Source of the DNA: Lagopus muta | Taxonomy: Eukaryota > Chordata > Aves > Galliformes > Phasianidae | DNA: 64,000 bases | Assembly (NCBI RefSeq): GCF_023343835.1 | Contig: NC_064433.1 | Coordinates: 69,524,032-69,588,031 of the forward strand | Direction of reading: 5' to 3' | Shown here: piece after piece, positions 61,441-64,000 of the stretch | How positions within the stretch are numbered: position 1 is the first letter of the stretch | Layout of the letters: every line of letters starts with the position of its first letter | The notes under the pieces: model-generated | Told to the model about the DNA's origin: nothing | The model's input: only the letters and a program-made list of their open reading frames with translations | Database searches by the model: none | Made by a program: the position numbers and the translations under genes

Positions 61441-64000
61441 CCTCTGTGCAGCAGATCTTGAGATGTGAATCTACTCTCCAAGTATTCTGGGATGACTTTG
61501 AGAGAGAAATGTCATAGAAGGCATTTCACCTCCTGCTTCAGTGGGCAGTTTTATCCCTGGATAAATGGGAAATTTCTAACTTTTATCTATAGCCCTATGT
61601 TATAAATTTGTTGTGGCAGTGACTGCAAAATATTTGTCAATAACTGGGAGTTTTCATTGCCAGAATAGCCTGGATTTCTAGATGCTATTATTATATTATT
61701 AACACTGGCCACGAGAACAACCACTTCTGAAGTCTATAGTAGCAGCTTAGTAACAGCTCACAACAGACTTTTTGGTTTCAGCGCAGCTCTCAAAAGGTCA
61801 AACGCCTTTACCATCATAGCAGCACAACAGCAGCTTTCCTTGCAGGTACCCTCTGCAAGGCTGATAAAGCATGACTGAGCACCAGAGGCAGTTACAGATC
61901 CCACCGGGCCACCTCAAGTAGGGCTACTGGCAGAAGGAGAAATATTTCCATCATTTCATATGCCATCTTGTCCTCACTTTCAGGATTTTTCACAATGTTA
62001 CATCTCCATACTTGCTCATTTTTATCTGTCAGTTCTCTACCACTCTCCCAAACCTTGATCATCAGTTTATCAGTGTTCTTAATGATCTCCAAATTCTCTT
62101 CCACATCTTTTCTATTCACTGAATTTTATTTTTTATTTTTTAATTAATTCACAGAGGCATTACTACTCTCCTCTTTCAGCTCATTCCTCACGATCTATAT
62201 CCACCAAGATATCTGCAGGAAATTGCAAGCTTGTAATAGCTTTTCAGACAACCAGTGATGATGCTCAAAGCACTTTAAAATGGATTCTGTGTCTTATATA
62301 TTGTTCCACCCTCTTCACTGGATTATTTCTGAACTGATTGATGTCACCCTCATGTTTTTTAATCTCTTTATTAAACATGTCACATTCTCTACAAGGAGTT
62401 GTGCTTACAAGCAGGACACAAATTTCAGGCTACGTAGTGAACCAGAGAGATGGAACACAGCAGAAAGTGGGGGTTAACTCCACCCTGCACACAGCTGAAA
62501 GATATAAAGAAGGCTTCAACTACATATCCTGGAAGATTCTATACACTGCATGGCCTTTGGGGTCCAATCATCCCCAGCTCATTATGGGCTTCATACAGCC
62601 CTGAAAAGGCGGGGATGGTTACAGATAAATTTTACTCTCACAGAGCCATTGATCCAAATCAACTTTAAGGGCTTCTATGGATTAGTCCAGAATTAACCAC
62701 AAGGTAACACAGAAGAAGACCAGCATAGTTACTTAAACAAAGGCACAGAAGTTTACACTGATCTCATCTGCTTGCTTTAGGGGACACTACAGTTACACTG
62801 CAATTAAGTTCATGGTAACATGCTGTAAATCCAGATCAGTTCTCCCGACTTCAGAGGAGTCAATAAGGATTTACATGAGTGTAAGCAAGGATGGAATCTG
62901 GTCCTAATTTAGGACACATCTGTCAACACAGATGGAGCTGAGAGAGCTTATTGTCATGTTATTTTCTTATTTCTGTTTGAGATTCTATTCACAATGGAGT
63001 CAACTCAACAATTTTAATATCTCGGAACACAGGCAGTGCCATCCCCCCTTTTGTGTGTCTAGTAATTTCTATCAGAGTGTGATATGGCCTGGTACTCAGG
63101 CTAAGTCACAACAGCTTAAGAAAATATTCTCATGAGAAATAATGGATTAAATTGTCATCCTGTAACCACTTAAGAAGTTGATTAACGTTTCTGTGATGAG
63201 CAACTCTTTTGGCATACTTTGGACAGTTGTAAAATTAATCACATGAGTCACAGCTTGTACAATCATATCCCATAGAGTGCTGTACTACAGCCTTCATCCA
63301 GGCAAAATTCCAAGAAAGTCATGTAGAGCTTTGTCTGAGTGGTGGATTTATTGCTTGGTGGCTGCAAATCTAAAAAAGTAATAATAATTGTTACCTTTCA
63401 ACCAAAATTTATGTTGTGATTCTGAGCCTTAACTTGTTGCTCTTTAAAACTGTTATTCTTCCTGTTGTCCATCTGTTCTGACCACCACAGAAAGAGGATG
63501 AGGGAGAAGAACTCTCATGCAAAGCATGGAAGAGTATTCTGTAACATGTAAGTATCTTGTATGTTACAAAATAGACTGTTTCTTTTTCTCTGACATCCAA
63601 TAGGTCCTGGTGGTTTATTTGCTTTGTTTTAATTAGGCAAATAATATGTGTGTTTTCTGTCATAAAAAGAAAATAGCAAGAAGACTGCTGAGCTGAAGTT
63701 ACCTATCTAAAGAACTCATAATCTGATTCCATGGGAATCACTGTTTGGAGAAAGTAATGATTTTATGACCTAGAAAGAAATCCTGTTGTTTTTTAAGCTG
63801 TGCTGTTGCTTTGTGGCTAGAAGCCTTAAAGGTTTTGGACATCACTGATAATGTTTTAAGGAATAAAAACACTCAAGCAGTTGAGTACCAATTTTGTGCA
63901 ACAAATAAAAAGCTCAAGTTTTAAAAGTCAGATTCCTAGTAATAAAAGACAGAAGGGTAAGTTTTTTTCTGATTCACGTGAGTATTTTTAATCTGCTATA
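61441..64000. other. Gene-free DNA to window end
   Basis: No gene, RNA gene or recognised repeat. A 75-codon minus-strand frame at 61892-62119 has a Lys/Glu-rich composition but no splice context. Confidence 0.45.

Noticed and set aside
61892..62119. 75-codon Lys/Glu-rich minus-strand frame resembling a protein fragment
   Set aside because: No splice sites, no recognised motif, and its length is within chance for AT-rich DNA.
1..64000. tRNA or rRNA genes, CRISPR arrays, bacterial-type operons
   Set aside because: No cloverleaf with a GGTTCGAATCC-type box was seen, no regularly spaced repeats, and no dense coding. The composition and repeats are those of a bird genome.

Overview
The window looks like ordinary vertebrate nuclear DNA from a bird, most probably a galliform (chicken, turkey or quail type). 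The main reason is the number of CR1 LINE fragments. They have the avian CR1 3' end (8-bp units such as ATTCTGTG or ATTCTATG next to 'GGAAGGGACC'), an APE-type endonuclease and a reverse transcriptase. Avian-style LTRs and hAT/mariner remnants agree with this. Base composition is AT-rich with few CpGs, except for one strong CpG island. The species assignment is inferred from repeat types remembered from avian genomes, not from a search.

Layout. Positions 1-13939 read as intron or flank of a minus-strand gene whose first coding exon (13940-14084) lies inside a CpG island (about 13570-14530). That exon has a strong Kozak ATG, 48 codons and a GT splice donor. I do not recognise the gene, and I find no downstream exon with confidence in the 14 kb available. 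Near the left end, a short plus-strand ORF with a good splice acceptor upstream and AATAAA downstream (684-913) resembles a terminal exon, but this is unproven. From 14.5 kb to 64 kb I see no gene. It reads as intergenic DNA, or a very large intron, filled with dead repeats.

Repeats. CR1 pieces lie at 7.5, 8.1-10.1, 10.8, 16.45-17.67, 19.1, 23.4-24.3 (two abutting), 35.4, 43.7, 46.36, 50.1, 55.97, 56.3-57.3 and 57.3-57.8 kb. All are 5'-truncated, internally deleted or mutated, and none could be active. Solo LTRs of three families were found by comparing parts of the window with each other. A plus-strand pair lies at 32999-33540 and 38526-39072, each with its own 6-bp target duplication. A minus-strand pair lies at 37997-38411 and 60720-61112. 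One further LTR lies at 25041-25506 (minus). A hAT-like fragment with a mariner-like piece lies at about 22.9-23.1 kb. Simple repeats include AT tracts, a 33-base A run and a GGGA/GGAA tract.

Nothing here suggests a new multi-gene system. The most useful leads are the unidentified CpG-island gene, the terminal-exon-like ORF at the left end, the LTR families and the CR1 deletion derivatives.
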